Of a DNA stretch of 64,000 bases, positions 1-8,798 are shown piece by piece. The DNA lies in the NCBI GenBank assembly GCA_002841625.1, contig PHAG01000012.1, positions 56,653-120,652 on the forward strand, given 5' to 3'. A program made the position numbers and the translations under genes. A model generated the notes under the pieces. That model made no database searches and was not told where the DNA came from. It was given only the letters and a program-made list of their open reading frames with translations. The first letter of the stretch is position 1, and each line of letters begins with the position of its first letter. This DNA comes from Firmicutes bacterium HGW-Firmicutes-1. Its GTDB lineage: Bacteria > Bacillota > Clostridia > Lachnospirales > Vallitaleaceae.

Positions 1-17
1 TTAAAATCCTTTTCCAT
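1..17 (-). CDS. 5' end of a leftward gene cut by the window edge
   Basis: Only the first five complete codons (Met-Glu-Lys-Asp-Phe) lie in the window, so the product cannot be named. The start is well supported: an AGGGAG ribosome site sits eight bases upstream on the minus strand, and a near-consensus leftward sigma-A promoter lies at 76-104. The gene is divergent from ung. Confidence 0.6.
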
Positions 18-75
18 AGTTAATCTCCCTTTTTTGATTCCCCAATCAATTAAAGCAAGAGTTTATTTGTTTATT

Positions 76-104
76 ATTATAACATATTTCCACGGAGTAG
101 TCAA
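76..104 (-). promoter_or_regulatory. sigma-A promoter for the leftward gene at the edge
   Basis: Read on the minus strand there is TTGACT, exactly 17 bases, then TATAAT, about 60 bases upstream of the leftward ATG at 17. Both hexamers are close to consensus. Confidence 0.7.
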
Positions 105-283
105 AAAAAAAGTTAATTTTATCTGAATTTTCTTTTTATGAAATAATAAGACGTTTGTTCTTGCGTTAATTCAGGTAATTTTTTTTAATTATCATACAAA
201 TCACATTAGACTTTATATAACCGTCTTCAATAGTATATGAAGGCCTTGCTCAATATATACAAAAGAATTGTATAAAATTACTA

Positions 284-312
284 TTGAACTGCTGATAAAA
301 TAAAAATATAAT
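284..312 (+). promoter_or_regulatory. sigma-A promoter of ung
   Basis: TTGAAC (284-289), a 17-base spacer and a perfect TATAAT (307-312) lie 44 bases upstream of the ung start codon. Confidence 0.7.
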
Positions 313-355
313 AAACTAAAGATTTTTAAAACTACATATGAAGGAGTTTTCCGAG

Positions 356-1030
356 ATGACCTTACATAACGATTGGGATCAAATCATTGGGCAGGAATTT
401 AACAAAGAATACTATATAAAAATACAAGAATTTTTAATACAACAATATAAGACTAAGATTGTTTATCCAGATATGCAGCAAATATTTACAGCATTAAAAC
501 TAACTCCGTTTGCTGATGTACGAGTTGTAATTCTGGGGCAGGATCCTTACCATGGCCCAAACCAAGCGCATGGTTTAAGCTTTTCTGTTGCACCAGGAGT
601 TGATTTGCCACCCTCCTTAAAAAATATATACAAAGAGTTATCTAACGATCTGAATTGTGATATACCAAGCCATGGTTGCTTAGAAGGATGGGCTAAGCAA
701 GGAGTTTTACTGTTAAATGCGGTGCTTACTGTAGAAGCGGCTCAAGCATCATCCCATAGCAATATTGGGTGGCAATATTTCACGGATGAAATAATGATTA
801 AGCTAAATGAAAGAGAAGAGCCAGTGGTATTTATATTGTGGGGAAATTATGCGCGTTCAAAAAAAGCACTTATTACTGAAAAAAAGCATTTCATATTAGA
901 ATCAGTTCATCCAAGTCCTTTATCAGCTTATCGAGGGTTTTTTGGAAGCAAACCCTTTTCTAAAACCAATGACTACTTACATTCTATTGGTAGGAAACAA
1001 ATTGACTGGAAAATATATCCCTTGGAGTAG
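356..1030 (+). CDS. ung: uracil-DNA glycosylase, family 1
   Basis: It removes uracil from DNA by cleaving the N-glycosidic bond, the first step of base-excision repair. The 224-residue length fits family 1. The water-activating motif GQDPYHGP places the catalytic Asp near residue 63, and the second motif HPSPLSAYRGFFG near residue 185 carries the catalytic His and the DNA-intercalation loop. An upstream in-frame ATG at 338 would put the AAGGAG ribosome site (341-346) inside the gene, so the ATG at 356, nine bases after that site, is taken as the start. It is a single-gene transcript with its own promoter and a terminator hairpin right after the stop. Family assignment is secure from the motifs. 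Confidence 0.97.
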   Translation: MTLHNDWDQIIGQEFNKEYYIKIQEFLIQQYKTKIVYPDMQQIFTALKLTPFADVRVVILGQDPYHGPNQAHGLSFSVAPGVDLPPSLKNIYKELSNDLNCDIPSHGCLEGWAKQGVLLLNAVLTVEAAQASSHSNIGWQYFTDEIMIKLNEREEPVVFILWGNYARSKKALITEKKHFILESVHPSPLSAYRGFFGSKPFSKTNDYLHSIGRKQIDWKIYPLE

Positions 1031-1035
1031 AAAAA

Positions 1036-1083
1036 AACACGGTAGATTCATATCCCTTGATATAATTCAACCGTGTTATTCTT
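1036..1083. terminator. bidirectional terminator after ung
   Basis: The arms AACACGGT (1036-1043) and ACCGTGTT (1070-1077) pair, with an inner ATATC/GATAT pairing. T-rich sequence follows on the plus strand and seven A precede it, so it can also terminate leftward transcription from the Gly/Tyr-rich gene. Confidence 0.7.
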
Positions 1084-1126
1084 TTATCTTATGTAAGGTT
1101 GTACTAATTAGACTTAACAGAATAGT

Positions 1127-1375
1127 TTAGTAGTTTCTGAATGGACTGTAAAGATTTAAGCCGACACCATAACCATAGCCAGGATAACCGTAACCACTTC
1201 CATAACCATAGCCACCATAGCCGCCATAGCCGTAACCACTTCCATATCCACCAAGACCATAGCCACCAAGACCATAGCCACCAAGACCATAGCCACCATA
1301 ACCATAGCCATAGTTAAATAGACTAGCTAAGTTTGAGCCGTAAGGAGTACTTCTAAATGGGCATCTTCTATACAT
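1127..1375 (-). CDS. small Gly/Tyr-repeat protein
   Basis: This is an 82-residue protein of unknown function. After a short N-terminal stretch (MYRRCPFRSTPYGSN) nearly everything is built of GYG, GGYGLG and GYGSGYG repeats, ending in a less biased tail, NLYSPFRNY. The repeats are visible in the DNA as a 15-base unit repeated about three times around 1249-1296. A strong AGGAGG site precedes the ATG by a normal distance, so translation is credible. Gly/Tyr-rich low-complexity proteins of this size occur among spore-coat, exosporium and other self-assembling surface proteins. A coat or matrix role is only inferred, because no sporulation promoter was confidently recognised. Confidence 0.7.
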   Translation of the reverse strand: MYRRCPFRSTPYGSNLASLFNYGYGYGGYGLGGYGLGGYGLGGYGSGYGYGGYGGYGYGSGYGYPGYGYGVGLNLYSPFRNY

Positions 1376-1461
1376 AATATCCCTCCTTTGATAGAGCCTT
1401 ACATCTTATTTTATTCATTTGGGATATTTTGTGTGACAAGTATTCAGTGGTCTTATACATC

Positions 1462-1725
1462 TTAACAAGTACAAATAGAACCTTCCTCAAGTTGGAAGAC
1501 TTTTGTTATTGTTATTGTAGGGGATAGAGTTATTATTAAGAATAGTGATTTAACAACAGAACGGGTCCCTTCTCTAAAGGTTAATTGAAAAGGGATATTT
1601 CCTTTAACAAGTATATTCATTATACTATGTACTTGATTTAAGTTAATGGTACATAGCTCATCATATTCTTTAAAGAGGTATTTAGATAACAAGCCAATTA
1701 TATCTTTGCATTTTTCTTCATTCAT
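1462..1725 (-). CDS. hypothetical protein, 87 residues
   Basis: The family is not recognised. The N-terminal part (MNEEKCKDIIGLLSKYLFKEYDELC) looks helical. The rest is beta-rich and hydrophobic, with TFREGTRSVVKSLFLIITLSP, and the protein ends in the unusual cysteine-containing CTC. The ribosome site is weak (CAGGATA nine bases upstream). It is read leftward behind a similar-sized membrane protein gene and ahead of the Gly/Tyr-rich gene, so the three could form a small leftward cluster. There is no transmembrane segment long enough to be sure of membrane location. It may be real, but the evidence is coding potential plus spacing only. Confidence 0.5.
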   Translation of the reverse strand: MNEEKCKDIIGLLSKYLFKEYDELCTINLNQVHSIMNILVKGNIPFQLTFREGTRSVVKSLFLIITLSPTITITKVFQLEEGSICTC

Positions 1726-1797
1726 ATAGGTATCCTGAAATATGTGATATATAATTTATTATATTCAGCAAGGTTCCCTTTGGAAGCTTGTTATATA

Positions 1798-2172
1798 TTA
1801 TGTTATTGCCATCGCTAAGTAAAATAAAATACCAGTTGCAGATATAATTAGTGTAATAACGAGAGAGATACTTAAACGATCAGCTTTTCGTTTTAAACGC
1901 ATAGTATTTACTAATATTGATACGAAAGAAATAATAAAAAGCAAAATACAAACTATAAATGACCAGAATAATAAGTTTTGATCCCAAAAGGTCCTAACAG
2001 TAACATCGAAGAAGTGATCAAAAAAAGTAGCCTGTTGAGGTTTGGCTTTATCAGTAAGCATAATGAAAACACCTAAAATAATCCAAACGATCAAACGAGC
2101 AATTTTTACCCACTTAACAAGTAGGTCGGGACCTGTTCTTTTTTCTGGCTTTAAATGTTCAACATGTAACAT
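1798..2172 (-). CDS. small integral membrane protein, unknown function
   Basis: The protein has 124 residues and three hydrophobic segments, near residues 25-45 (ARLIVWIILGVFIML), 70-93 (LLFWSFIVCILLFIISFVSIL) and 103-123 (LSISLVITLIISATGILFYL), with a basic linker RLKRKADR between the second and third. A longer reading frame starts at 2193, but a GGAGG site lies inside those extra codons, seven bases before the ATG at 2172, so the shorter start is preferred. The family is not recognised. Its position, divergent from the galactose repressor gene, gives no functional clue. Confidence 0.65.
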   Translation of the reverse strand: MLHVEHLKPEKRTGPDLLVKWVKIARLIVWIILGVFIMLTDKAKPQQATFFDHFFDVTVRTFWDQNLLFWSFIVCILLFIISFVSILVNTMRLKRKADRLSISLVITLIISATGILFYLAMAIT

Positions 2173-2276
2173 ATATAAACCTCCAATACCCATTATTCTA
2201 CTAACATTATACCATAATTTTCAATATATTTAAAGACAAGGTTAAAAAATAAAAAACCAATATGACTTTTATAATA

Positions 2277-2305
2277 TTGACTTTGCAAAATAGAGTTGCT
2301 ATAAT
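2277..2305 (+). promoter_or_regulatory. sigma-A promoter of the galR-galKET operon
   Basis: TTGACT (2277-2282), a 17-base spacer and a perfect TATAAT (2300-2305) are immediately followed by a palindromic operator and the repressor gene. Confidence 0.85.
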
Positions 2306-2310
2306 ATTTT

Positions 2311-2330
2311 TATAGAAAACCTTTTCTATA
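2311..2330 (+). promoter_or_regulatory. probable LacI/GalR-type operator at the transcription start
   Basis: This is a 20-base inverted repeat with perfect 9-base arms, TATAGAAAA and TTTTCTATA, around a CC centre. It lies directly downstream of the -10 box, so a bound repressor would cover the transcription start. The GAAAA-CC-TTTTC core resembles sites of LacI-family repressors, and the next gene encodes such a repressor. Autoregulation is inferred. Confidence 0.7.
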
Positions 2331-2339
2331 AGGAGGTTG

Positions 2340-3356
2340 ATGGTTATTCATAAAAAAACAACAATCATTGATGTTGCAAGATTGTCAGGTTTTTCAATCT
2401 CAACAGTCTCGCGTGTTCTCAATGGTAACTACCCAGTAAAGCGGTCTACAAAAGAAAAAATTCAAGAAACGATAGATGAATTGAAGTTTTCTCCCAATAT
2501 TCTTGCCAGAGGATTAATAGGAGCAAAAACCTCTACCATTGGTATTATTGTACCATCATTAGAAAACCTTTTCTTTTCTGAATTAATTAGAGGAATTGAC
2601 GACATTCTAAGGGATAACGATTATACTGCTTTTATTTGTTCGACAAATGAAGATGATATTCTTGAAAAGAAGCATATTTCTAATCTTGTTGATCGTAAGG
2701 TTGATGGCATTATTTCAATTTCTCCGGACACAAGATGTATGGGGAGCGAATATGAGGTTATTGCGAAATCCATGCCAGTAATTATTGTAAATGGAGAACA
2801 TGAGGGTTTAAACTATCATTGTGTTTCGAGTGATCAAGGAGCAGGAACAATCAATGCATTAGAATATTTAATTTCTGAAGGACATAAGAACATAGCATTT
2901 CTTCGAGGTCATGACATTTTTGCATATAACATAAAAGAAGACCTTTTTCGAGATTTACTCCTAGAAAAAGGTTTAAAGCTTGAGGAAGCACTCGTTGCGA
3001 GAATCAGTGCGGGTAACTCTATATCAACAGTAGATGAAAGTATGTTGGCAATGCTTAAAATTTTTAATGAAAGAAGAGATTTTACTGCATTATTCGCATG
3101 TAATGATTTGATGGCAGTCGGAGCGTTGAATGCGGCACTTCAACTTAATATTAAAGTGCCTCAAGAACTTAGAATTATTGGGTTTGACAACACTTTGATT
3201 TGCGACATAACCCAACCAACGCTGTCTAGTGTAGATCAAGGAATGAAATTATTAGGAGTGACATCTGCACAGAAGATGATGGCATTAATAAATGGGGATG
3301 CATCGACGATAAGCAATAATATTATAAAAACAAAATTAGTCTTAAGGAAGACTTAA
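2340..3356 (+). CDS. galR: LacI/GalR-family repressor of the galactose operon
   Basis: This is a LacI-family DNA-binding regulator. The N-terminal helix-turn-helix with hinge (TIIDVARLSGFSISTVSRVLNG, then SPNILARGL) occupies roughly residues 5-55. A periplasmic-binding-protein-like sugar-sensing domain follows (IGIIVPSLENLFFSELIRGI to the end). The length, 338 residues, is usual for the family. The ATG at 2340 lies only three bases from the AGGAGG site, slightly tight, and a TTG at 2337 is even closer. It is the first gene of galR-galK-galE-galT, behind a strong promoter and a perfect palindrome, so it most likely represses its own operon and is released by galactose or a metabolite. The symbol rests on context; ligand specificity cannot be read from the sequence. 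Confidence 0.85.
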   Translation: MVIHKKTTIIDVARLSGFSISTVSRVLNGNYPVKRSTKEKIQETIDELKFSPNILARGLIGAKTSTIGIIVPSLENLFFSELIRGIDDILRDNDYTAFICSTNEDDILEKKHISNLVDRKVDGIISISPDTRCMGSEYEVIAKSMPVIIVNGEHEGLNYHCVSSDQGAGTINALEYLISEGHKNIAFLRGHDIFAYNIKEDLFRDLLLEKGLKLEEALVARISAGNSISTVDESMLAMLKIFNERRDFTALFACNDLMAVGALNAALQLNIKVPQELRIIGFDNTLICDITQPTLSSVDQGMKLLGVTSAQKMMALINGDASTISNNIIKTKLVLRKT

Positions 3357-3371
3357 TATATGGAGGTAATG

Positions 3372-4532
3372 ATGAAGCAAAAATTAGAGGCAGAATTTAT
3401 TCGAAGATATGGAACGAGTGAAGAAAAGATTCATTTCTATTTTTCGCCAGGAAGAGTGAATTTAATTGGCGAACATATTGACTATAATGGTGGATTTGTG
3501 TTCCCCTGCGCACTCGATATGGGAACCTATTTAGCAATCCGAAAGCGAGCTGACAAAGAAGTTCATTTTGCGACCATCAACTTTTCATTATCTACCCATA
3601 TTGAGTTAACAGAAACCATAGAGAACAATGTAAATGATGGGTGGTCTAATTATCCAAAAGGTATCATCAAAGCTTTTCTTGATACGAACATTGCACTTTC
3701 AGGAATGGATTTATTGTACTTTGGTAATATACCAAATAGCTCGGGACTTTCTTCTTCTGCTTCAATAGAAGTGGTCACGGCCTTTGCACTTAATGAGTTA
3801 TTTCAAGGTGGTTTGAGCTTGTTAAGCTTAGTGCAGATGGCTCAGGCAATTGAATGTGATTTTATAGGTGTAAAGTGTGGTATTATGGATCAATTTGCCG
3901 TAGCTTTTGGAAAAGAAAGCAGTGCAATATTATTGAATTGTGATTCCCTAGACTATGAATATGCACCTCTTAATTTGTATGATCACAAAATCGTAATTTG
4001 CAATACGAATAAGAAACGTGGTTTAAGTGATTCTAAGTACAATGAAAGAACGCAAGAATGTGCAAGTGCATTAAAGTCCTTGCAAGTAAAGTTGGAAATC
4101 AAGCATTTGTGTGATATTACACCCGTAGTTTTCGAAGAATATAAATCATTGATTCATCAACCGATACCATTAATTCGTGCGACACATGCGATTTATGAAA
4201 ATGATAGAGTAATAAAAGCTGTTGAGGCACTACATGAAAACAACCTAGAAGTTTTTGGTCAATTAATGATTGATTCTCATGAGTCCTTAAGGGATTTATA
4301 TGAAGTTTCCTGCTTTGAGTTAGATGTAATGGTTGAGGAAGCATTGAAGATAACTGGTACGTTGGGAGCAAGAATGACGGGAGCTGGTTTTGGTGGGTGC
4401 ACAGTTAATATAGTAAGGAATGATTCAATTGAAGAATTCATTCGAGAGGTTTCAGCGAATTATCTACTAAGAACTGGTTTAAATGCAGATATTTACATAG
4501 CATGTGTTGGTGATGGCGTTAAAATAATATAA
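3372..4532 (+). CDS. galK: galactokinase
   Basis: It phosphorylates alpha-D-galactose to galactose 1-phosphate with ATP, the entry step of the Leloir pathway. It is a GHMP kinase of 386 residues, the usual length. The galactokinase signature GRVNLIGEHIDYNGG is at residues 27-41, the ATP-binding GLSSSAS motif near 130, and the C-terminal GHMP motif MTGAGFGGC near 340. An ATG at 3360 opens the frame earlier, but the GGAGG site (3362-3366) lies inside those codons. The ATG at 3372 is five bases downstream of it and the ATG at 3369 is the alternative. It follows galR by 15 bases and precedes galE by 14 bases. Confidence 0.96.
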   Translation: MKQKLEAEFIRRYGTSEEKIHFYFSPGRVNLIGEHIDYNGGFVFPCALDMGTYLAIRKRADKEVHFATINFSLSTHIELTETIENNVNDGWSNYPKGIIKAFLDTNIALSGMDLLYFGNIPNSSGLSSSASIEVVTAFALNELFQGGLSLLSLVQMAQAIECDFIGVKCGIMDQFAVAFGKESSAILLNCDSLDYEYAPLNLYDHKIVICNTNKKRGLSDSKYNERTQECASALKSLQVKLEIKHLCDITPVVFEEYKSLIHQPIPLIRATHAIYENDRVIKAVEALHENNLEVFGQLMIDSHESLRDLYEVSCFELDVMVEEALKITGTLGARMTGAGFGGCTVNIVRNDSIEEFIREVSANYLLRTGLNADIYIACVGDGVKII

Positions 4533-4546
4533 GGAGGCAAATTCAA

Positions 4547-5530
4547 ATGGCTATATTAGTATGTGGTGGTGCAGGATATATTGGCAGTCATACGGTTGCC
4601 CTTTTAAAAGAACAAGGTAGAGAAGTTATTGTAATAGATAGTCTTTATAAAGGTCATAAAGACGCAATCGTTTCAGGGGTAAAATTTTATCAAGGAGATC
4701 TACGTGATAAGGTTTTTCTTACAGAAGTTTTTTCTGAAAATGATATTGACGCAATTATTGACTTTGCAGCTGATTCACTTGTCGGTGAAAGTGTAAATGA
4801 GCCTTTGAAATATTACAACAATAACGTATATGGAACACTATGCTTACTTGAAGTAATGAAGGTATTTGGCGTGAAGTATATCGTTTTTTCATCTACAGCG
4901 GCAACTTTTGGAGAGCCAAAATCTTGTCCAATACTTGAAAATGCAGATACGGTGCCTACAAATCCTTATGGTGAAACGAAGTTAACAGTAGAAAAGATGC
5001 TATATTGGTGTTCAAAAGCCTATGATTTTCATTATACAGTTTTGCGATATTTTAATGCCGCAGGTGCACATATGAATGGACAGATAGGGGAAGATCACAA
5101 TCCTGAGAGCCATTTAATACCGCTGATCCTACAAGTTGCCCTTGGAAAAAGAAAACAAATTGAGATATTTGGAGACGATTATCCTACGATAGATGGTTCT
5201 TGTGTAAGGGACTACATACATGTCACTGACTTATCTGAAGCTCATATTTTAGCACTTGATAAAATGATGATTACAGGTGAGTCATCGACCTACAATTTAG
5301 GGAATGGATTAGGATTTTCTGTAAAAGAAGTGCTTGAAGTTGCACGAAAAGTAACGGGACATCCAATACCATCCGTTATATCAGAAAGACGAGCAGGCGA
5401 TCCAGCAATACTAATTGCTTCATCTGAAAAAGCAACAAATGAGTTGAACTGGCATCCAAAGTATAATACGCTAGAAAAGATAATTGAAACTGCGTGGAGT
5501 TTTCATAATAACCATCCAAACGGTTATTAG
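4547..5530 (+). CDS. galE: UDP-glucose 4-epimerase
   Basis: It interconverts UDP-galactose and UDP-glucose through a transient NAD-linked 4-keto intermediate. It belongs to the short-chain dehydrogenase superfamily, with the Rossmann motif GGAGYIGSH at residues 6-14, the catalytic Ser/Thr region FSSTAATFG near 120 and the YGETK (Tyr-xxx-Lys) pair near 145. The C-terminal substrate-binding part contains RYFNAAG and GDPA. The 327-residue length is normal. A strong AAGGAGG site overlaps the galK stop. It is the third gene of the gal operon. Confidence 0.96.
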   Translation: MAILVCGGAGYIGSHTVALLKEQGREVIVIDSLYKGHKDAIVSGVKFYQGDLRDKVFLTEVFSENDIDAIIDFAADSLVGESVNEPLKYYNNNVYGTLCLLEVMKVFGVKYIVFSSTAATFGEPKSCPILENADTVPTNPYGETKLTVEKMLYWCSKAYDFHYTVLRYFNAAGAHMNGQIGEDHNPESHLIPLILQVALGKRKQIEIFGDDYPTIDGSCVRDYIHVTDLSEAHILALDKMMITGESSTYNLGNGLGFSVKEVLEVARKVTGHPIPSVISERRAGDPAILIASSEKATNELNWHPKYNTLEKIIETAWSFHNNHPNGY

Positions 5531-5546
5531 GAAAGGTGAATATATG

Positions 5547-7082
5547 ATGAATACACAATTAATAGCAGCAGAATACATCGAAAAATTGCTTAGATATGGT
5601 ATAGAAAATGAACTTATATATCAGTTAGATATCCCTCAGATTAGAAACCAATTGATGGATTTACTAAATGTTATTGAACCTTACCAAGATGCGGAAACAG
5701 TGATAACTGAAGAATTGAAGGATATACTGCTTGTACTACTGGATTATGCTGTTTCAATTCATCTCATTCGGGGGACAATAACAGAAAGAGATTTGTTGGA
5801 TTCTAAAATTATGGCGCAGCTATTACCTAGGCAGTCTGAAATAAGTCGTATATATGAAGATCTTCAAACATCAAAAGGGAAGATTTCTGCAACAGATTAT
5901 TTTTATCGTCTATGCCAAAGTTCTAATTATATTAGAATGGATAGGATTATAAAAAATTTACATTGGATAACCTCAACGGAGTATGGGGATATGGAAATAA
6001 CGGTTAATCTGTCAAAGCCAGAGAAAGATCCAACTGAAATTGCTGCCCAAAAAGATGCTCCTATGTTGGATTATCCAAGATGCTTATTGTGCTTAGAAAA
6101 TGTGGGCTATGCTGGAAGGCTGAATCATCCTGGTAGAAGCAATCATCGGGTCCTACCGATTACTTTGGATAAGGAAACTTGGTATTTTCAATATTCACCC
6201 TATGTTTATTATAACGAGCATGCCATAATATTTAGCGAGCTTCATCGTCCAATGTCTATTTCTAGAAAGACCTTTGTAAGAGTTTTGGATTTTGTTGAAC
6301 AATTACCGCACTATTTTATTGGATCAAATGCAGATCTACCCATAGTTGGAGGGTCCATATTAAGCCATGATCATTTCCAAGGTGGACATCATGTTTTTCC
6401 AATGGAGAAAGCAGGAGTAATCAAAGAGTTTTCAAATCCTAGGTATAGAAACACTAAAATCAAAATGATTAAATGGCCATTGTCAGTGATTCGATTAACT
6501 TCAAATAATAAAAATGAGTTAATTGATTTAGCTACTAGTATACTAGATGCATGGCGTCAATACAATGATACGGAAAATAGCATTTTATCCCACACAGGTG
6601 AGGTGCCTCACAATACGATAACTCCTATTGCGAGAATCAATGTTCTAAAAGAATGGGAATTGGATTTAACCTTAAGAAACAATCGAACAAATGAAACTTG
6701 CCCAGACGGAATATTTCACCCTCATCAACATTTACATCATATTAAGAAAGAAAATATTGGTTTAATAGAAGTTATGGGGCTTGCTGTTTTACCTCCTCGG
6801 TTAGAACAGGAGATGGTGCAGATAGAAGATGTCTTAACAGGTAGATTGAATATAGAAGAAGCTGTAAAAATAGATTCGCTGCAGAAACACGCGTTATGGA
6901 TGCGAGATCTAGTAGAAAGATACGGAACAAACCAAACAGAAGAAATTGCTAAGAAGCTTTTGAGAGAAGAAGTAGGAAAAAAATTCACCCAGGTACTTGA
7001 ATGTTCAGGTGTGTTTAAGCAAGATCAGCAAGGACTTGAAGCCTTTGAGAAATTCATAAATTTATGTGTTGAACTAAAATAA
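5547..7082 (+). CDS. galT: galactose-1-phosphate uridylyltransferase, Firmicutes (class II) type
   Basis: It transfers UMP from UDP-glucose to galactose 1-phosphate. At about 511 residues it matches the long Firmicutes-type GalT rather than the 350-residue E. coli type. The conserved segment SHDHFQGGHHVFPMEKA near residue 270 carries the His-rich catalytic region, and other family segments include CLLCLENVGYAGR and HPGRSNHRV. The open frame runs upstream into galE, but the AAAGGTGA site at 5532-5539 points to ATG 5547 (or 5544). It follows galE by 16 bases. There is no terminator before the next gene, so read-through to the two-component genes is possible. Confidence 0.95.
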   Translation: MNTQLIAAEYIEKLLRYGIENELIYQLDIPQIRNQLMDLLNVIEPYQDAETVITEELKDILLVLLDYAVSIHLIRGTITERDLLDSKIMAQLLPRQSEISRIYEDLQTSKGKISATDYFYRLCQSSNYIRMDRIIKNLHWITSTEYGDMEITVNLSKPEKDPTEIAAQKDAPMLDYPRCLLCLENVGYAGRLNHPGRSNHRVLPITLDKETWYFQYSPYVYYNEHAIIFSELHRPMSISRKTFVRVLDFVEQLPHYFIGSNADLPIVGGSILSHDHFQGGHHVFPMEKAGVIKEFSNPRYRNTKIKMIKWPLSVIRLTSNNKNELIDLATSILDAWRQYNDTENSILSHTGEVPHNTITPIARINVLKEWELDLTLRNNRTNETCPDGIFHPHQHLHHIKKENIGLIEVMGLAVLPPRLEQEMVQIEDVLTGRLNIEEAVKIDSLQKHALWMRDLVERYGTNQTEEIAKKLLREEVGKKFTQVLECSGVFKQDQQGLEAFEKFINLCVELK

Positions 7083-7154
7083 AGAGTGTAACGAGTGGAT
7101 TTGTTGTTATTTGTATATGGGTTTTAGTTAAATCGGTTCAAAGGAGAAAATGAT

Positions 7155-8798
7155 ATGTATCGATTAATGCTAGTAGATGATGAATATGCAGTAAGAAGAC
7201 ATGTAATAGATAAGATTAATTGGCAACAATATGATTTTGAGATTGTATGTCAAGCTGAAAATGGCAAAGAGGCCTATGAGTTATTTGAACAATATTTGCC
7301 AGATGTTGTTATTACTGATATTAAAATGCCATTTATGGATGGTCTAGAGTTATCTGAAAAGATATTTGAAAAGTATCCATATACAAAAATAATTGTACTA
7401 ACAGGATTTGATGAATTTGAATATGCAAAAAAGAGCATAAGCTTACATATTATGAATTACATTTTAAAGCCAATATCAGCGAGTTCACTCATTGAGGTTT
7501 TACAAGAAGTTAAATTGAAATTAGATGAAGAAATAAAACAGAAACGTGATACAGATAGATTAAGAGAGTATTATCAAAAAAGTTACCCCTTGCTGCGCGA
7601 TAAATTTTTAGAGGATTTTGTAAAAGGGGAATATTTAGCTGATGAAGTAGACGAATGGCTTTGTTATTATCAGATTCCACTTAAAGCAAACTATTATTTG
7701 GTATCCGTTATTCAAATTGACAATTTTTATAAAGAACGACAATTTATTGATATGAAAGATACCGAGTTTAAAAAGATGGCTTTGCTTGAGCTTGTAGAAG
7801 AAATCAATAAAAAGGAAGATTTAGGTATCTGTTTTTTGTCCAATAATCAAGTGAATATCATAGCCCAAGACAATACCATTTCAGAAAATGAGTTTTTGAG
7901 TAGCATCACTAAGAAGCTAGAAATGATTAGACAAGGCATAGAAAAATATCAAACCTTTACCATTACGATTGGAGTTGGGCATGTTTGTATGAGTTTATCG
8001 GATATTCCTAGCTCAAGAAAAAGTGCTTTAAGTGCCCACGACTACAAACTGATAACTGGCAATAATCGGATTATTTATATCAATGATTTGGAGCCAAATG
8101 AAGGAATTTCTTTAGAATTTAAAGACATTGATGAACGCGGCGTTATTAGAATGTTAAAATCAGGTGCAGTAAATGAATTTCATGATTATATTAATCAAGT
8201 TTTTAATCATATAGCTTCTAACAACCATAAATCAAATGGAAATCAACTATATTTATTTGAACTAGTAACTCAAATGATTATTACTTCAAAAGAGTTAAAA
8301 ATCGACTTATCAAAAGCAGAGGGTACAGAGTTTAACTTGTTTAAATTACTAGGTGAAGACCAACAATTAGATCAGCTAAAGGACAAAATCTTGCTGCTTG
8401 GTGATTATGTTATGGAAGAAGGTGTTAAATCCAGACAAATCACAACAGATAATTTGGTTACCTTAGCAAAAGCTTATGTTCAAAAGGAATACAAGGATAG
8501 CGATCTGAGTATTCAAAAGATATGTGATTATCTTAATTATAGTCCGAATTATTTTAGTTCGGTTTTTAAAAAAGAGACTGGGATATCATTTATGAATTAT
8601 CTAATGGATAGACGATTGGAAGCGGCTAAAGAACTTTTGCTGACAACAGAATTAAAATCCTTAGAAATAGCACTTGAAGTAGGATTTTCATCATCAAATT
8701 ATTTTGCATATTGCTTCAAAAAACAATTGAATATTTCGCCCATGCAATATCGAAAAGACAATATATTAACCGAATGGAAGAAGTCCCCCACTTCTTAA
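7155..8798 (+). CDS. YesN-type response regulator with AraC DNA-binding domain
   Basis: This is the response regulator of a sugar-sensing two-component system. The receiver domain (residues 1-120) has the acidic pocket LVDDEYAVRR, phospho-acceptor Asp in DVVITDIKMPFMDG near residue 56 and switch residues in VLTGFDEFEYAK with Lys in ILKPIS. A long middle linker leads to a C-terminal AraC/XylS pair of helix-turn-helix motifs (residues ~440-540, ICDYLNYSPNYFSSVFKKET and ISPMQYRK). The 547-residue length is typical. The histidine kinase and an anchored binding protein follow, and mglB lies beyond them, so the mgl transporter is the likely target. The last few codons and the stop lie inside a palindromic repeat (8772-8905), so the extreme C-terminus may have been replaced by that insertion. 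Confidence 0.9.
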   Translation: MYRLMLVDDEYAVRRHVIDKINWQQYDFEIVCQAENGKEAYELFEQYLPDVVITDIKMPFMDGLELSEKIFEKYPYTKIIVLTGFDEFEYAKKSISLHIMNYILKPISASSLIEVLQEVKLKLDEEIKQKRDTDRLREYYQKSYPLLRDKFLEDFVKGEYLADEVDEWLCYYQIPLKANYYLVSVIQIDNFYKERQFIDMKDTEFKKMALLELVEEINKKEDLGICFLSNNQVNIIAQDNTISENEFLSSITKKLEMIRQGIEKYQTFTITIGVGHVCMSLSDIPSSRKSALSAHDYKLITGNNRIIYINDLEPNEGISLEFKDIDERGVIRMLKSGAVNEFHDYINQVFNHIASNNHKSNGNQLYLFELVTQMIITSKELKIDLSKAEGTEFNLFKLLGEDQQLDQLKDKILLLGDYVMEEGVKSRQITTDNLVTLAKAYVQKEYKDSDLSIQKICDYLNYSPNYFSSVFKKETGISFMNYLMDRRLEAAKELLLTTELKSLEIALEVGFSSSNYFAYCFKKQLNISPMQYRKDNILTEWKKSPTS

